Shown: positions 44,960 to 54,983, counted from the first letter of the stretch. The stretch: 64,000 nucleotides of DNA from Lactiplantibacillus pentosus (GCF_003641185.1 NZ_CP032757.1:2542001-2606000), one strand, 5' to 3'. Numbers and translations: made by a program. Notes: generated by a model from the sequence alone, not told the origin.

Positions 44960-45406
44960 TTAATTGGCAGGCGTCAATACTTTCACCATATTTTGATGAC
45001 GCAAGCCGGCTTCCATAAATGGCGCGCCCGTTGGTTGATAGCCCAACTCAGCATAAAAACTCTGGGCCGTGACTTGTGCCCCTAACACCAGCTGTTGGTA
45101 GCCCTTCGCAGCCTCATCGACCGCAATTTGGTTTAAGAGCTGGCGTGCATACCCGTGGCCGCGTGCGGCCTTTAACGTGGCGACACGCTGAATATGGCCC
45201 GTCGTAGGATCGTTGGGCGTCACCCGTGCGGTGGCCACTGGCTTGCCCGTGTCATCATAACCAACATAGTGCCAAGTTGCTGGCGTAACCGTATCGATTT
45301 CCAAGGCCTCATCAATGTGTTGTTCTTGAACGAAGACCGCCCGTCGAATTGCGATGGCATCCGCATAAACGTCTGAGTCAATCTGATTACTCGTCTTGAT
45401 TTTCAT
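44960..45406 (-). CDS. GNAT-family N-acetyltransferase
   Basis: A 148-residue GNAT protein. Core motifs are RRAVFVQEQHIDEALEID, the acetyl-CoA loop QRVATLKAARGHGYARQLL (R/Q-x-x-G-x-G/A) and a C-terminal FYAELGYQPTG. It resembles YjcF/ElaA-like acyltransferases. It is monocistronic. Substrate unknown. Confidence 0.88.
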   Translation of the reverse strand: MKIKTSNQIDSDVYADAIAIRRAVFVQEQHIDEALEIDTVTPATWHYVGYDDTGKPVATARVTPNDPTTGHIQRVATLKAARGHGYARQLLNQIAVDEAAKGYQQLVLGAQVTAQSFYAELGYQPTGAPFMEAGLRHQNMVKVLTPAN

Positions 45407-45670
45407 CTTATCGCCACTTTCCTTCTCAAATACTTTTGAGAATACGCGTTTATGGTATCGTCGTCAAATGTCGGTTCGAGCACAACACTAGTTTCGTTTG
45501 AAAACTCGTATTCTTAGCTTGTTTAATGTGCACCCTAGATTGTACAAGCCGGCTGAAATTAACGCATTCTTAAAATTGTTAGCGATTACGGAACTAGATG
45601 TTATGTTAAAATGATTTGATGACTGTTTATCGCGTCATATCCAAATTTGTTAAAAATGAGGTCTTTATCG

Positions 45671-47821
45671 ATGTTTACCAAATTTCGCCAATACGTTAAC
45701 ACGCGAATTGGATTCTTTTGGCTGTTAGTCTTTCTATTCTGGGCCAAAACAATTTATGCGTACTTAACTGAATTTGCGCTCGGCGTTGCGGATCCCTTGC
45801 AAGCGTTCTTAATGCTTGTCAATCCGATTGCAACGACGGTCTTCTTGTTTAGTCTGGCGTTCTACATTCGTAAAACCGGTGTATATTACTATATTTTGCT
45901 ATTCATTGATGCATTGGACACCATTTTACTATATGCCAATGTCATCTATCACCGTGAGTTCACAGATTTCATGACTGTGAGCACGATCACCGGCGTCTCC
46001 AAGGTCAGTCAAGGGCTGACCGGCTCCTCATTAGCCTTAGCTAACTGGGGCGACGTGCTTTACTGGGCAGACATTGTCATCATCTTAGGTTTGGTGATTC
46101 TTCATCGCATTAAACAAGATCAGCGTCCGATTAAGAAGCACACCGCGTTTGCCTATACGTCTGCCGCGATCGCGGGCTTTGGGCTCAACTTAACACTCGC
46201 TGAATCCAACCGTCCCCAGTTATTGACCAGAACTTTTGACCGCACCTACATCGTCAAATACCTGGGACTCGACGCTTTCACAGTTTACGACGGTATCAAG
46301 GATGAACAAACGAACCATCAACGGGCCAGTGCCAAGAAATCCGAGCTGGATACCGTTAAGGATTATACTGAATCGCATTACGCCGCCCCGAATGCCAAAA
46401 TGTACGGGATCGCTAAGGGTCGTAATGTGATCGTGATTCATCTGGAAAGTTTCCAACAATTTTTAATTGGTCAAAAAATCAATGGTAAGGAAGTCACCCC
46501 ATTCCTCAATAAGCTGTATCACAGTCAATCGACTTACAGCTTTAAGAACTTCTTCCATGAAGTCGGTCAGGGGAAGACTTCGGATGCCGAAAACATGCTC
46601 GAAACGAGTACCTATGGCCTTTCAACGGGTTCATTGTTCTCACAATTAGGTTCAGACAACACGTTTCAGGCAGCGCCCGCGATTTTAAATCAACGGGCCA
46701 ACTACTCTTCCGCGGTCTTCCACGGAAACGTCGCTAGCTTCTGGAATCGAAATAACACCTACAAGAACATGGGCTATCAGTACTTCTTTGATGCCAGTTA
46801 TTTCGATACGACCGGTGATAAATCAACTGGTTATGGGCTGAAAGATAAGTTGCTATTTAAGGATTCCGTCAAATACCTTGAACGACTCCAGCAACCGTTT
46901 TATGTCAAATATATCACCGTCACGAACCATTTCCCGTTCTCACTAGATAGTGAAGACACGACCTTCAAGACGACTGATACGAGTGACTCGGCCATCAATG
47001 GTTATTTCCAGACGGCGCATTATTTGGACCAATCGGTGAAGGAATTTTATACCTACCTCAAAAAGGCGGGATTACTCAAGAATTCCATGATTGTTTTATA
47101 TGGTGACCACTACGGCCTATCTAACAGTGAAAATTCAACGTTGGCGCCAATTCTTGGTAAGTCGGCGGATGACTGGACGTCCTTTGACAGTGCCCAACTC
47201 CAACGGGTTCCATTCATGATCAACATTCCAGGCATCAAGAGTGGTAAGGTCGAATCGACTTATGGTGGTGAAATCGATGTTCTGCCAACGATTCTGCATT
47301 TGCTGGGCATTTCCAGCAAACGCTACATTCAGTTTGGGACCGACCTCTTCTCCAAGCAGCATGACAGTACGGTCGTCTTCCGGAATCGCGACTTCGTGAC
47401 ACCGAAGTACACCGTTCTCAGTGGCAAAATTTACGACAACGCCACTGGTAAACAAGTCGAAGATGATGAAAGTGTTGAGAAGAAAGTTGACAAGGATCAG
47501 AAGAAAGTCGACAAAGAACTGAGTCTTTCCGATTCACTCAATAACAAGAACTTATTGCGCTTCTACACACCGAAGAACTTTAAGAAAGTCGATGCGTCGA
47601 AGTACAACTACGCTGACGGGCTTGAAAAAGAAATCGACATTCAAAACAAGTTGGCTGGCAAATCAACGAGTTTGTACTCGAAGAACGGCAACAAGTCAAC
47701 GGTCGATCTGTACAAGACGGATGCCCCAGAAGCATCGCATAAGAAGACTGATTCAACTCGGATCAAGATTACCAATCCGGACGATACGGACAGTACGACG
47801 AGTTCTAGCAGTTCTAAATAA
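45671..47821 (+). CDS. ltaS: LTA synthase-type phosphoglycerol transferase (sulfatase family)
   Basis: A 716-residue membrane enzyme with five N-terminal helices and an extracellular sulfatase-fold domain. The catalytic Thr is in GQGKTSDAENM; other metal sites are HLESFQQF and LYGDHYGLS. It should polymerise glycerol phosphate from phosphatidylglycerol into lipoteichoic acid. The C-terminal tail is Lys/Asp then Ser-rich (TTSSSSSK). Start 45671 has GAGGT 8 nt upstream. Paralogues exist in related species, so the main-LtaS identity is probable rather than proven. A membrane GDPD follows. Confidence 0.88.
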   Translation: MFTKFRQYVNTRIGFFWLLVFLFWAKTIYAYLTEFALGVADPLQAFLMLVNPIATTVFLFSLAFYIRKTGVYYYILLFIDALDTILLYANVIYHREFTDFMTVSTITGVSKVSQGLTGSSLALANWGDVLYWADIVIILGLVILHRIKQDQRPIKKHTAFAYTSAAIAGFGLNLTLAESNRPQLLTRTFDRTYIVKYLGLDAFTVYDGIKDEQTNHQRASAKKSELDTVKDYTESHYAAPNAKMYGIAKGRNVIVIHLESFQQFLIGQKINGKEVTPFLNKLYHSQSTYSFKNFFHEVGQGKTSDAENMLETSTYGLSTGSLFSQLGSDNTFQAAPAILNQRANYSSAVFHGNVASFWNRNNTYKNMGYQYFFDASYFDTTGDKSTGYGLKDKLLFKDSVKYLERLQQPFYVKYITVTNHFPFSLDSEDTTFKTTDTSDSAINGYFQTAHYLDQSVKEFYTYLKKAGLLKNSMIVLYGDHYGLSNSENSTLAPILGKSADDWTSFDSAQLQRVPFMINIPGIKSGKVESTYGGEIDVLPTILHLLGISSKRYIQFGTDLFSKQHDSTVVFRNRDFVTPKYTVLSGKIYDNATGKQVEDDESVEKKVDKDQKKVDKELSLSDSLNNKNLLRFYTPKNFKKVDASKYNYADGLEKEIDIQNKLAGKSTSLYSKNGNKSTVDLYKTDAPEASHKKTDSTRIKITNPDDTDSTTSSSSSK

Positions 47822-47841
47822 GTGATTTGTAACAACGATAT

Positions 47842-47886
47842 CCTGGTTAAGGGGTGCTCAACTGAGACCCTTAACTAGGATTTTTT
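47842..47886 (+). terminator. Terminator of the LTA synthase gene
   Basis: CCTGGTTAAGGG and CCCTTAACTAGG pair across a 13-nt loop and are followed by ATTTTTT. Confidence 0.85.
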
Positions 47887-48034
47887 GTTCCCACCGCAAG
47901 CCGATTGCCTGTCGTGACCGGTTTCATGATAGAATAAAATAAATTATATCTACTGACTAGCCGGGACGACCTGGCAATGGTCAACTTATTTTGAGAAGCG
48001 TGATGCTCGCCATCACGTGAAGGGGGCAATGCGC

Positions 48035-49828
48035 ATGGGCGCTTGGCGTTTCTGGTGGGATAGTACCCGCCGTTTTTATAAAAATTGGGGAAGTTACGTG
48101 GCACTGATTTTCAGTACCAATCTGGTCATTAGTTATCTAGCGGTGCCCTTCTTCAATTGGCTTCTGGAAATGCTGCTGAAATGGCAAGGAGTCAGTTATG
48201 TCTCCTACACCAATGTCTTAAGCATCATTATTCACACACCGATTGCGGCACTCGGCATGTTGGCCATTTTACTAGCCGTCATTATTTTGATCTACTGGCA
48301 ATTCGCCTTTTTATTACTAGGGATCATTAACATCTTCCGTGGCCGCCCGCAAACGATTCGGCAGGTCTTACGGACAACGGTCACCAGTTTGACGCTGACT
48401 TCACCGAGCACCTTTCTCTTCTTTATCGGCTACTTCATCGTTATTCTGCCATTTGGGAGCTTTATTTTTACGACGCCCCTACTGAACAAGGCACGTATTC
48501 CAGCCTTTATCGTCAGTTACTTACTTGAGAATCCTTGGATGGCACTGGGACTGGCAGGGTTCTACTTGATTGCTGGGTATCTCGGGATCCGTTTGATAAG
48601 CTTATTGCCGCTCATGATCATCGACAGATTACCATGGAAGACTGCAGTTACACGCAGTTGGCAACAAACCAAGCACCGAACACTGCGGTACCTCTGGACG
48701 ATGCTAGTAACCCTGTTTATGATTCTAGTCGCGGTCACCCTAATTTATATGCTGATTTACCTCGCGCAATTAGGATTTGATAAGACTGGAATTGCGATGG
48801 CCGCTGCGACGGTCAACTTGTTCATTATGGAAGCCATCACAGAAGTCATTATTTGCTACACGACCGCTGTTTTCATGATGCTGATCATCGTTTGTTATCG
48901 CCAAGATTTCACCCTACTTCGCCAAGCACCGCAACATTTTAATGAGGCGCCCCGCATGAAACGGTGGACCCGAGCTAGTGTTGCGATTGGGATTCTACTG
49001 GCGACTAGTCTACTCGTCGCGGTCAACCTCGTTTATTTAAACGGATTAGTCATCACCAAACCCATCATCATTTCTCACCGTGGGGTCGATGATGGCAATG
49101 GCGTTCAGAACACGATTCCGGCGCTCATCAAGACTAGTAAGGAACATCCTGATTACGTTGAGATGGATATTCAAGTCACCAAGGATCACCAGTTTGTCGT
49201 CATGCATGATCCGACCCTGAAAGCACTGGCTGGTATCAACAAGAAACCGAGCCAATTGACGCTAAAGCAGCTCGAAAAAATCACGGTGCGTGAAAATGGG
49301 CATCAAGCTAAGATTCCAAGTTTTGATGCTTACTTGAAGGCCGCCCGGCAACACCATCAGAAATTATTAGTCGAAATCAAGACCAGTTCCGCTTACACGT
49401 CTGCTGATACCAAACGGTTCATCAATCGATATGGGGCAACATTGCTGGCACATCACGATCAAGTGCACACGCTGAGCTACAAAGTGATGCGCGACTTGAA
49501 GCGACTCGACTCACAACAGTTCGTCAGCTACATCTTGCCGTATAACTTGACCTTCCCGCACACGGACGCTAACGGATACACCATGGAAGTCACCACGCTC
49601 AACGACCAGTTCGTCGATAAAGCCGACCGCAATCACAAGACGGTCTACGCCTGGGACATCGACGACACTGACCAAATGGACCGGATGATGTTCATGGGCG
49701 TAACGGGGATCATCACCGACAACCTGAAAGAAATGCAGCAGGAAGCCAAGAGTAATACCGACCATCCGAGCTACGCGAAACTACTCTTGACCTTCATGAA
49801 TGAGTTGAGCTTGACTAGTAATGAATAA
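48035..49828 (+). CDS. Membrane-bound glycerophosphodiester phosphodiesterase
   Basis: 597 residues: an N-terminal membrane part of about eight helices (DUF-type glycerophosphoryl diester phosphodiesterase membrane domain, ~1-340) and an extracellular C-terminal GDPD domain with SHRGVDDGNGVQNTIPAL, EMDIQVTKDHQFVVMHDPTL and EIK metal ligands. It cleaves glycerophosphodiesters, probably from lipids or teichoic acid chains, which suits its place after ltaS. Start 48035 has AAGGGGG 8 nt upstream. Confidence 0.92.
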   Translation: MGAWRFWWDSTRRFYKNWGSYVALIFSTNLVISYLAVPFFNWLLEMLLKWQGVSYVSYTNVLSIIIHTPIAALGMLAILLAVIILIYWQFAFLLLGIINIFRGRPQTIRQVLRTTVTSLTLTSPSTFLFFIGYFIVILPFGSFIFTTPLLNKARIPAFIVSYLLENPWMALGLAGFYLIAGYLGIRLISLLPLMIIDRLPWKTAVTRSWQQTKHRTLRYLWTMLVTLFMILVAVTLIYMLIYLAQLGFDKTGIAMAAATVNLFIMEAITEVIICYTTAVFMMLIIVCYRQDFTLLRQAPQHFNEAPRMKRWTRASVAIGILLATSLLVAVNLVYLNGLVITKPIIISHRGVDDGNGVQNTIPALIKTSKEHPDYVEMDIQVTKDHQFVVMHDPTLKALAGINKKPSQLTLKQLEKITVRENGHQAKIPSFDAYLKAARQHHQKLLVEIKTSSAYTSADTKRFINRYGATLLAHHDQVHTLSYKVMRDLKRLDSQQFVSYILPYNLTFPHTDANGYTMEVTTLNDQFVDKADRNHKTVYAWDIDDTDQMDRMMFMGVTGIITDNLKEMQQEAKSNTDHPSYAKLLLTFMNELSLTSNE

Positions 49829-49861
49829 GTTCGGTCATCAGTTGGACATCACAACAGTACA

Positions 49862-50686
49862 CAATTGCGCTCGTTATGATTTAGCATGAATGATGATTGA
49901 AACGTGATAGTTCTTAAGTTCAAAAGCTGCCAGCTGAGACCCGCTGGAAACAGTACGAATTTGAGTAAAACTGCTGTTGTGGCGACGCCCTACACTGGCT
50001 TACAGGCATTTCTGACAACGCTGGAACGTGGTGGACACAGATTTAAGCCGACAAACCACGTCTTAAATGCTGGTCTTTCACTAACCAAGCACAAAACGCT
50101 TGCTAAGTGAAATTTCACCACTTAGCATTGTCAGAAACACCTTCCAGCCGGGATGGTATTCGAAAGGCAGACATGTGCGAACTCAACTTTTATTGAACTG
50201 GTCGTTGGGTCTTAGTAAGCAGCCAGTTTAATAGTCCTCTGTAAGACTGGTTACAATAATTTGTGACCCATCTTCAATGCTGCGAGTCATCAGCTTCACT
50301 GAAACTTGTCGGAACCATTTAGCCAACTGAAATGTGAGGCCTTTAATTCCATAGACAATATGATTCTGTTGGCTAATTTTAAAGATGACTACCATTGAAA
50401 TTAGTCGATAGTGTGCAGACCACATCAGTATTAAATTGCGAGTGTAAATTTAAATACTAATATGGTGGCTTGAAGGATCTGTCACCAAATATCCAGTGGT
50501 CAATTGTACCAAGATAGGTGGCCGTTCATCTGCCATTCGAGCGGGTTCCCGACTGTCCGGACTGCCGGACAATGCTCAGTAGCCAAATTATTCTAAGTCG
50601 GAATTGGACGATTACCGGCTGACGAACAGGAATCCATCAACTGTCACGTTTTAATCATAATTCATGACAATTGAGCGTAAACGTCT
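49862..50686. repeat. Large structured dispersed repeat, copy D (internally shortened)
   Basis: Same orientation as A and B. Left end has AATTGCGC, TTTAGCATGAATGATG and GCCAGCTGAGACCCGCTGG; right end has GGCTGACGAACAGG and CACGTTTTAATCATAATTC. In module 1 the inner hairpins are lost and replaced by a different one (CACTTAGC/GCTAAGTG, about 50096-50127). In module 2 the inner hairpins are likewise replaced (CTGTCCGGACTGCCGGACAA). The outer AGCATTGTCAG and CTGACAACGCT motifs remain. No gene is seen in 49829-50817. Confidence 0.8.
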
Positions 50687-50747
50687 GCTTTTCTGTCAAA
50701 AAACGGCTGAACACTTTTGTCCAATTGCATCTTCATTAAAGCATATA

Positions 50748-50797
50748 AATAGCGGCAATCGGTAATCATTAAATTGATTATCGATTGCCGCTATTTC
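50748..50797 (-). terminator. Terminator of the ferredoxin-NADP reductase gene
   Basis: AAATAGCGGCAATCG...TAATCA pairs with TGATTA...CGATTGCCGCTATTT, a stem of about 21 bp. It lies 21 bp after the stop. Confidence 0.9.
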
Positions 50798-50817
50798 ACT
50801 TCTCAAGCGTTGATTAA

Positions 50818-51813
50818 TTACATTTTTTCAAACAACGTCGTACTGTGCAGTGGGCTGCGCCGTTCTGGGTATAACGTCATCATCAGTTGATTGACTGCGT
50901 TCGGTGCTTCACCAAAGCCACTCGCAATCAAGCCAAGTTTGCCGGGATATGTGACCGTATCGCCAATCGCCGCAATCCCCGGAATATCCGTCTTCATTTC
51001 AGTGTCGACCGTAATCAGCCGGTGAGCCATCGTTGGCGTGACGTGCCAGTTGCGAATCACCTTGTTATCCGCAATAAAGCCATAGTTGACGATCAAATCA
51101 TCGACTGCTAACGTCTCTTCAGCCGTACCGCGAACTTCCTTCATCGTCAATTGCAATTGCCCGTTGTCGAGTTCCGCCAGTTGTTTGATGAGAAATGGCG
51201 TCTTGATTTGAACGGACGAGGCCTTCAATAGGTCGACGTTATGTTCCATTCCGCGAAAACGGTCGCGGCGATGCATAATGTAGACTTGCTTGGCAACTGG
51301 TTCCAACATCAATGCCATATCAATGGCCGAATCGCCACCCCCGGCAACTAAAACAGTCTGGTCCTTGAACTGGTCGACACTTGGAATGTGGTAGAATAAT
51401 TGCTTGTTTTCAAACGTCGCCGCGTTATCAACCGCCAATCGACGGGGTTCGAACGCCCCACTCCCAGTGGCGACAATAATTGCTTTGGTATGTGACTGTT
51501 CACCATTTGCGGTCGTCACCGTAAAGTCTCCCATGGCCCCCGTCACATCCGTTACCGGGCAAGCCAACCGGACATCAATTGGAAATTGGTCCAGTTGTTT
51601 GGCCAATTGGGCGACCAACTCACGCCCCTTAATTGCCGGATAGCCGGCAACATCATGAATCATTTTTTCAGGATAGAGTGCCTGAACCTGTCCACCTAAT
51701 TCGGGCAGACTTTCTAATAATTGGACGCGGGCGTTCCGCATACCGGCATAAAAAGCCGCAAACATCCCCACGGGTCCGCCACCAATAATTGTTAAATCGT
51801 AATCTGAACTCAT
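50818..51813 (-). CDS. Ferredoxin/flavodoxin-NADP+ reductase (YumC type)
   Basis: A 331-residue flavoprotein of the thioredoxin-reductase-like FNR type. It has the FAD loop GGGPVGMFAAFYAGMR, ELGGQVQALYPEK, the NADP loop VAGGGDSAIDMAL and the FAD-binding AAIGDTVTYPGKL. It lacks the CxxC of thioredoxin reductases. It transfers electrons between NADPH and ferredoxin or flavodoxin; the two flavodoxins in this window are possible partners (inference), though they are membrane-anchored. It is monocistronic. Confidence 0.92.
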   Translation of the reverse strand: MSSDYDLTIIGGGPVGMFAAFYAGMRNARVQLLESLPELGGQVQALYPEKMIHDVAGYPAIKGRELVAQLAKQLDQFPIDVRLACPVTDVTGAMGDFTVTTANGEQSHTKAIIVATGSGAFEPRRLAVDNAATFENKQLFYHIPSVDQFKDQTVLVAGGGDSAIDMALMLEPVAKQVYIMHRRDRFRGMEHNVDLLKASSVQIKTPFLIKQLAELDNGQLQLTMKEVRGTAEETLAVDDLIVNYGFIADNKVIRNWHVTPTMAHRLITVDTEMKTDIPGIAAIGDTVTYPGKLGLIASGFGEAPNAVNQLMMTLYPERRSPLHSTTLFEKM

Positions 51814-52162
51814 CGTTTCCCAGCTCTCTTGTATGTAGATTTGTTGCTTCTAATTCTAGTGGATTCTGGGAGGGTTTGCAAAACCAAATTTGTCGATTTG
51901 TCTCAAATCGGGCTCAGATTACTAGTATGACGCGGAAAACGTTTTGGCGCGGTGCACACCAACAATCCATCGCCATATCGGCTTAGATTGCAGTGTCGCA
52001 CAAAGTTTTATTATACTCCCTCGCCCAACGCTACCAGTGCGTAGAAGCTTGCTAACAGATGCCGGTACAAGTTGCGTCATCTTCATTCACGCACTGATTC
52101 AACTTTATCCGCATAGTCAAAGCAGACAGACTATAATAGAAGCTGAAAGCAAGGTGGGAAAC
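51814..52162. other. Intergenic region
   Basis: 349 bp between divergent genes. No gene or convincing structure is seen. A long in-frame extension of the esterase into this region exists but lacks a ribosome binding site. Confidence 0.5.
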
Positions 52163-52930
52163 ATGCGGCACAATAAAATCATTAAAGTTATGGCGGTCAT
52201 CAGCGCGACTCTAATCGTCTGCTTAGGAACTTATTGGCAACACCGACTCATGCCACTAAAAAAAGCCCAGGTCAATCAAACGTCGATTCCAACGATTTTC
52301 GTGGGCGGCGACTACGCCCGGGCCTTCTCGACGGCGGGCTTTGTCCACCGTTTGACCGCGGCACACCTGATGACTAAAGGTCTGATCGTCCATGTCAGTC
52401 AATCTGGACACGTTAGCGTGCAGCAGTTTGCCCCACTGAAAGCTAATCCTACGATTCAAGTGATTTTCGCGGATAACCACCATGCGAAACGACAAGCCCG
52501 CCAGTTTGCGACCGTCATTGCGGTTTTGGCTAAACGCTATCACGTCACCCGCTACAATGCGGTCGGCCACTCGTCTGGCGGCAACATTATTTTTGACTAC
52601 CTGACAGCGAACATTGACCACCCCGCCAAGATCAACAAGTTTGTCACGATTGGCTCGACTTATCCGGGAGTGACTCGCAAAACATTGCAACAACTGCCGA
52701 CCCGTTTTCCAGTCCTGAACATCGGTGGTCAAATCTGGCGGACAGATGGCGATGGCGGCGTCAAACTTCAGTCCGTCTTGAAATTCAGTCAGCAACTTCG
52801 CGCAGCCGGCTGGCACCCACAAACGACCATCATTCACGGTAGTCCACTAACCGCCGAACACTCGATGTTGCATATCAACCCGCAAGTTGATTTACGCCTC
52901 ATCCAGTTCCTATATGGCGTCATCAATTGA
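52163..52930 (+). CDS. Anchored alpha/beta hydrolase (DUF915 family)
   Basis: 255 residues: signal/anchor helix (IIKVMAVISATLIVCLGTYW, ~6-25), then an alpha/beta hydrolase of the DUF915 type with TIFVGGDYARAFSTAG and the nucleophile elbow VGHSSGGNIIFDYL. The catalytic His is probably in the C-terminal HSMLHINPQVD. It acts at the cell surface. ATG 52163 has AAGGTGG upstream; the frame is open for 73 more codons without a start signal. Substrate unknown. Confidence 0.87.
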   Translation: MRHNKIIKVMAVISATLIVCLGTYWQHRLMPLKKAQVNQTSIPTIFVGGDYARAFSTAGFVHRLTAAHLMTKGLIVHVSQSGHVSVQQFAPLKANPTIQVIFADNHHAKRQARQFATVIAVLAKRYHVTRYNAVGHSSGGNIIFDYLTANIDHPAKINKFVTIGSTYPGVTRKTLQQLPTRFPVLNIGGQIWRTDGDGGVKLQSVLKFSQQLRAAGWHPQTTIIHGSPLTAEHSMLHINPQVDLRLIQFLYGVIN

Positions 52931-52953
52931 GAACCTACCAAACGCTCTTAGTC

Positions 52954-53000
52954 TAAACCGGCTTGATTTACCGCTATCCACGGGCAATCAAGCCGGTTTA
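52954..53000. terminator. 15-bp perfect inverted repeat after the DUF915 gene
   Basis: TAAACCGGCTTGATT (52954-52968) and AATCAAGCCGGTTTA (52986-53000). The position suits a terminator but no T run follows on the plus strand. Confidence 0.6.
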
Positions 53001-53101
53001 GTCATGATGGTTAGTAAACTCGACGAACAACACCTAAGCGTACTATTAAATTGTACAACAGTGGTAAACTATGGGTAATTTAATAGCAGGGGGTGTTTAC
53101 C

Positions 53102-54904
53102 ATGCGCAAAAGGTGGCAATGGTTGTTATTAGCTCTAACGGGACTCTTCTTATTGATGTTTAGTCCCCCATTGGTCAGTCAAGCGCGAGAAGTGATTGAA
53201 GCGACTGGTAATGATGTAAATAGTGCAGTTATCAAAGATAGCGCAGGCAATGTGATTTCGCATGACGCGCAATTGCCTGCCGATGCAGACTATACCGTCA
53301 ATTATAAATGGCGTATTCCAGACAATGTTAAGATTACGGCCGGCGATACCATGACGTTCCAAGTTCCAGCCAACGTCACGATTCCAGCCGATGACTCGTT
53401 TCCAATGACCGGGACCATTGCGGGCTCTAGTGGTAATTTCTTCATCGCGGCCGGCTCCCATACCGGGGTCGTCACTTTCAATAAGATCTACCAATACGCA
53501 ACGGTCAACCGCTCCGGATACGTTCAACTGGATGTTAAAGGGACTGTCCCAGAACATCCCGGAAACTTATCGCCAATTTTGTTAGATAAAACTGCAGCCT
53601 GGGAAGACCCAGCCGATCCATACCATATCATTTGGACCGTCCACGTCTTACCAAATGAGAACGAACTGGCCGATCCCAGCTTCGTTGACACCTTAGGACC
53701 TGACCAAACGTTTGTCGCGGGTAGCGCTGTGCTACACGATGCAACTGGTAATGCAATTCCAGTCACCGCAACGACAAACGGTAATCAGGTCACGTTTAAC
53801 GCCAGTGGTAACTATGTGACTGAGCTGACGCTGACCTACAAGACCCAAATCGATCCGAAATCTGAAACCGCTGTCTTTACGAACGATATTGAATACACGG
53901 ATAAAAATGGGAACCGTGGCTCAGCTGATTCGAGTATCGACAAGCCTAAGGTCGATGTGCCGGAGAATCCTGGGGTGACCGAGCCTAATAATCCGGACGA
54001 GAATGAATCGCCAGAAGAACCTGGTGTCACGGAACCTGAAAAACCCGGTACCTCCACGCCGGAAGAACCCGGTGTCACGGAACCTGAAAAGCCTGGCACT
54101 TCTACGCCGGAAGAACCTGGTGTCACGGAACCTGAAAAACCTGGGACCTCTACTCCTGAAGAACCGGGCGTCACTGAACCTGAAAAGCCTGGCACTTCTA
54201 CGCCGGAAGAACCTGGTGTCACGGAACCTGAAAAGCCTGGCACTTCTACGCCGGAAGAACCTGGTGTCACGGAACCTGAAAAGCCTGGTACCTCTACGCC
54301 GGAAGAACCTGGCGTGACCGAACCAGAGAAACCAGGTACCTCCACTCCGGAGAAACCTGGCGTGACTGAACCAGAGAAACCAGGTACCTCCACTCCGGAA
54401 GAACCTGGTGTCACGGAACCTGAAAAGCCTGGTACTTCTACGCCGGAAAAACCTGGTGTGACTGAACCGGAAAAGCCAGGTGTCACTCAGCCCGAAAAGC
54501 CTAACGGGGAAACCCCGTCGAAGCCGAGTGTGACGACACCAAACGTTTCTAAGCCAAGTCAGCCAGGCGCTGGTGCAGCCAATACACCATCCGTCTCGGG
54601 TCAGCCAACCGTCAATAATGGCGGCGCTGGGAGTAATTCCGCTGCTGGACCAAGTGCCCTTGCTAGCGCACCGTTTTACCGTTCACCACTAGCATCGTCC
54701 ACGAACGTGCCACTGACAACGACACAATCGGCTGGCTCTTTACCAGCCACTGCCGCAGCGGCATTCGCTGGTTCCACCACGGCGCGGCACTTGCCACAGA
54801 CTAATGAACGTTCCAGCTCGTGGTTGATCTTACTTGGGATGGTCATCCTGTTAGTCGTTCTTAGTTACGTTTTGCTTCGTCGTCAACCACATCATCGCTC
54901 CTAA
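53102..54904 (+). CDS. Cell-wall-anchored adhesin with 16-residue repeats and LPQTNE signal
   Basis: 600 residues: signal peptide (WLLLALTGLFLLMFSPP, cleavage near SQA); N-terminal Cna/SdrG-like region (~30-280) homologous to that of the 41074 protein (NSAVIKDSAGNVI, WRIPDNVKITAGDT); about ten 16-residue repeats (EEPGVTEPEKPGTSTP); a Ser/Ala-rich region; then LPQTNE, a membrane helix and RRQPHHRS. No SpaA domains, so it is a shorter paralogue. GGGGGTG precedes ATG 53102. Substrate of sortase; ligand unknown. Confidence 0.93.
   Translation: MRKRWQWLLLALTGLFLLMFSPPLVSQAREVIEATGNDVNSAVIKDSAGNVISHDAQLPADADYTVNYKWRIPDNVKITAGDTMTFQVPANVTIPADDSFPMTGTIAGSSGNFFIAAGSHTGVVTFNKIYQYATVNRSGYVQLDVKGTVPEHPGNLSPILLDKTAAWEDPADPYHIIWTVHVLPNENELADPSFVDTLGPDQTFVAGSAVLHDATGNAIPVTATTNGNQVTFNASGNYVTELTLTYKTQIDPKSETAVFTNDIEYTDKNGNRGSADSSIDKPKVDVPENPGVTEPNNPDENESPEEPGVTEPEKPGTSTPEEPGVTEPEKPGTSTPEEPGVTEPEKPGTSTPEEPGVTEPEKPGTSTPEEPGVTEPEKPGTSTPEEPGVTEPEKPGTSTPEEPGVTEPEKPGTSTPEKPGVTEPEKPGTSTPEEPGVTEPEKPGTSTPEKPGVTEPEKPGVTQPEKPNGETPSKPSVTTPNVSKPSQPGAGAANTPSVSGQPTVNNGGAGSNSAAGPSALASAPFYRSPLASSTNVPLTTTQSAGSLPATAAAAFAGSTTARHLPQTNERSSSWLILLGMVILLVVLSYVLLRRQPHHRS
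54010..54490 (+). repeat. 48-bp coding repeats in the second adhesin
   Basis: About ten 48-bp units encoding PEEPGVTEPEKPGTST with near-identical DNA, giving a wall-spanning stalk. Codon-level identity suggests recent homogenisation. Confidence 0.9.
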
Positions 54905-54922
54905 CTCATTTGTTTGAGTTCT

Positions 54923-54983
54923 AAAACGAGCCGTCCAAGCCCAATCTCAGTTAATGCTGAGATGACTTGAACGGCCCGTTTTT
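54923..54983 (+). terminator. Terminator of the second adhesin gene
   Basis: AAAACGAGCCGTCCAAG pairs with CTTGAACGGCCCGTTTT around an inner ATCTCAG/CTGAGAT stem, followed by TTTTG. Confidence 0.85.

Noticed and set aside
51944..52162. Longer start for the DUF915 hydrolase
   Set aside because: The open extension has no ribosome binding site and would place a non-hydrophobic stretch before the anchor helix; ATG 52163 has AAGGTGG.
53836..54486. Minus-strand open frame of 216 codons with TPGFSGSV repeats
   Set aside because: Antisense to the second adhesin repeat tract; same composition artefact.
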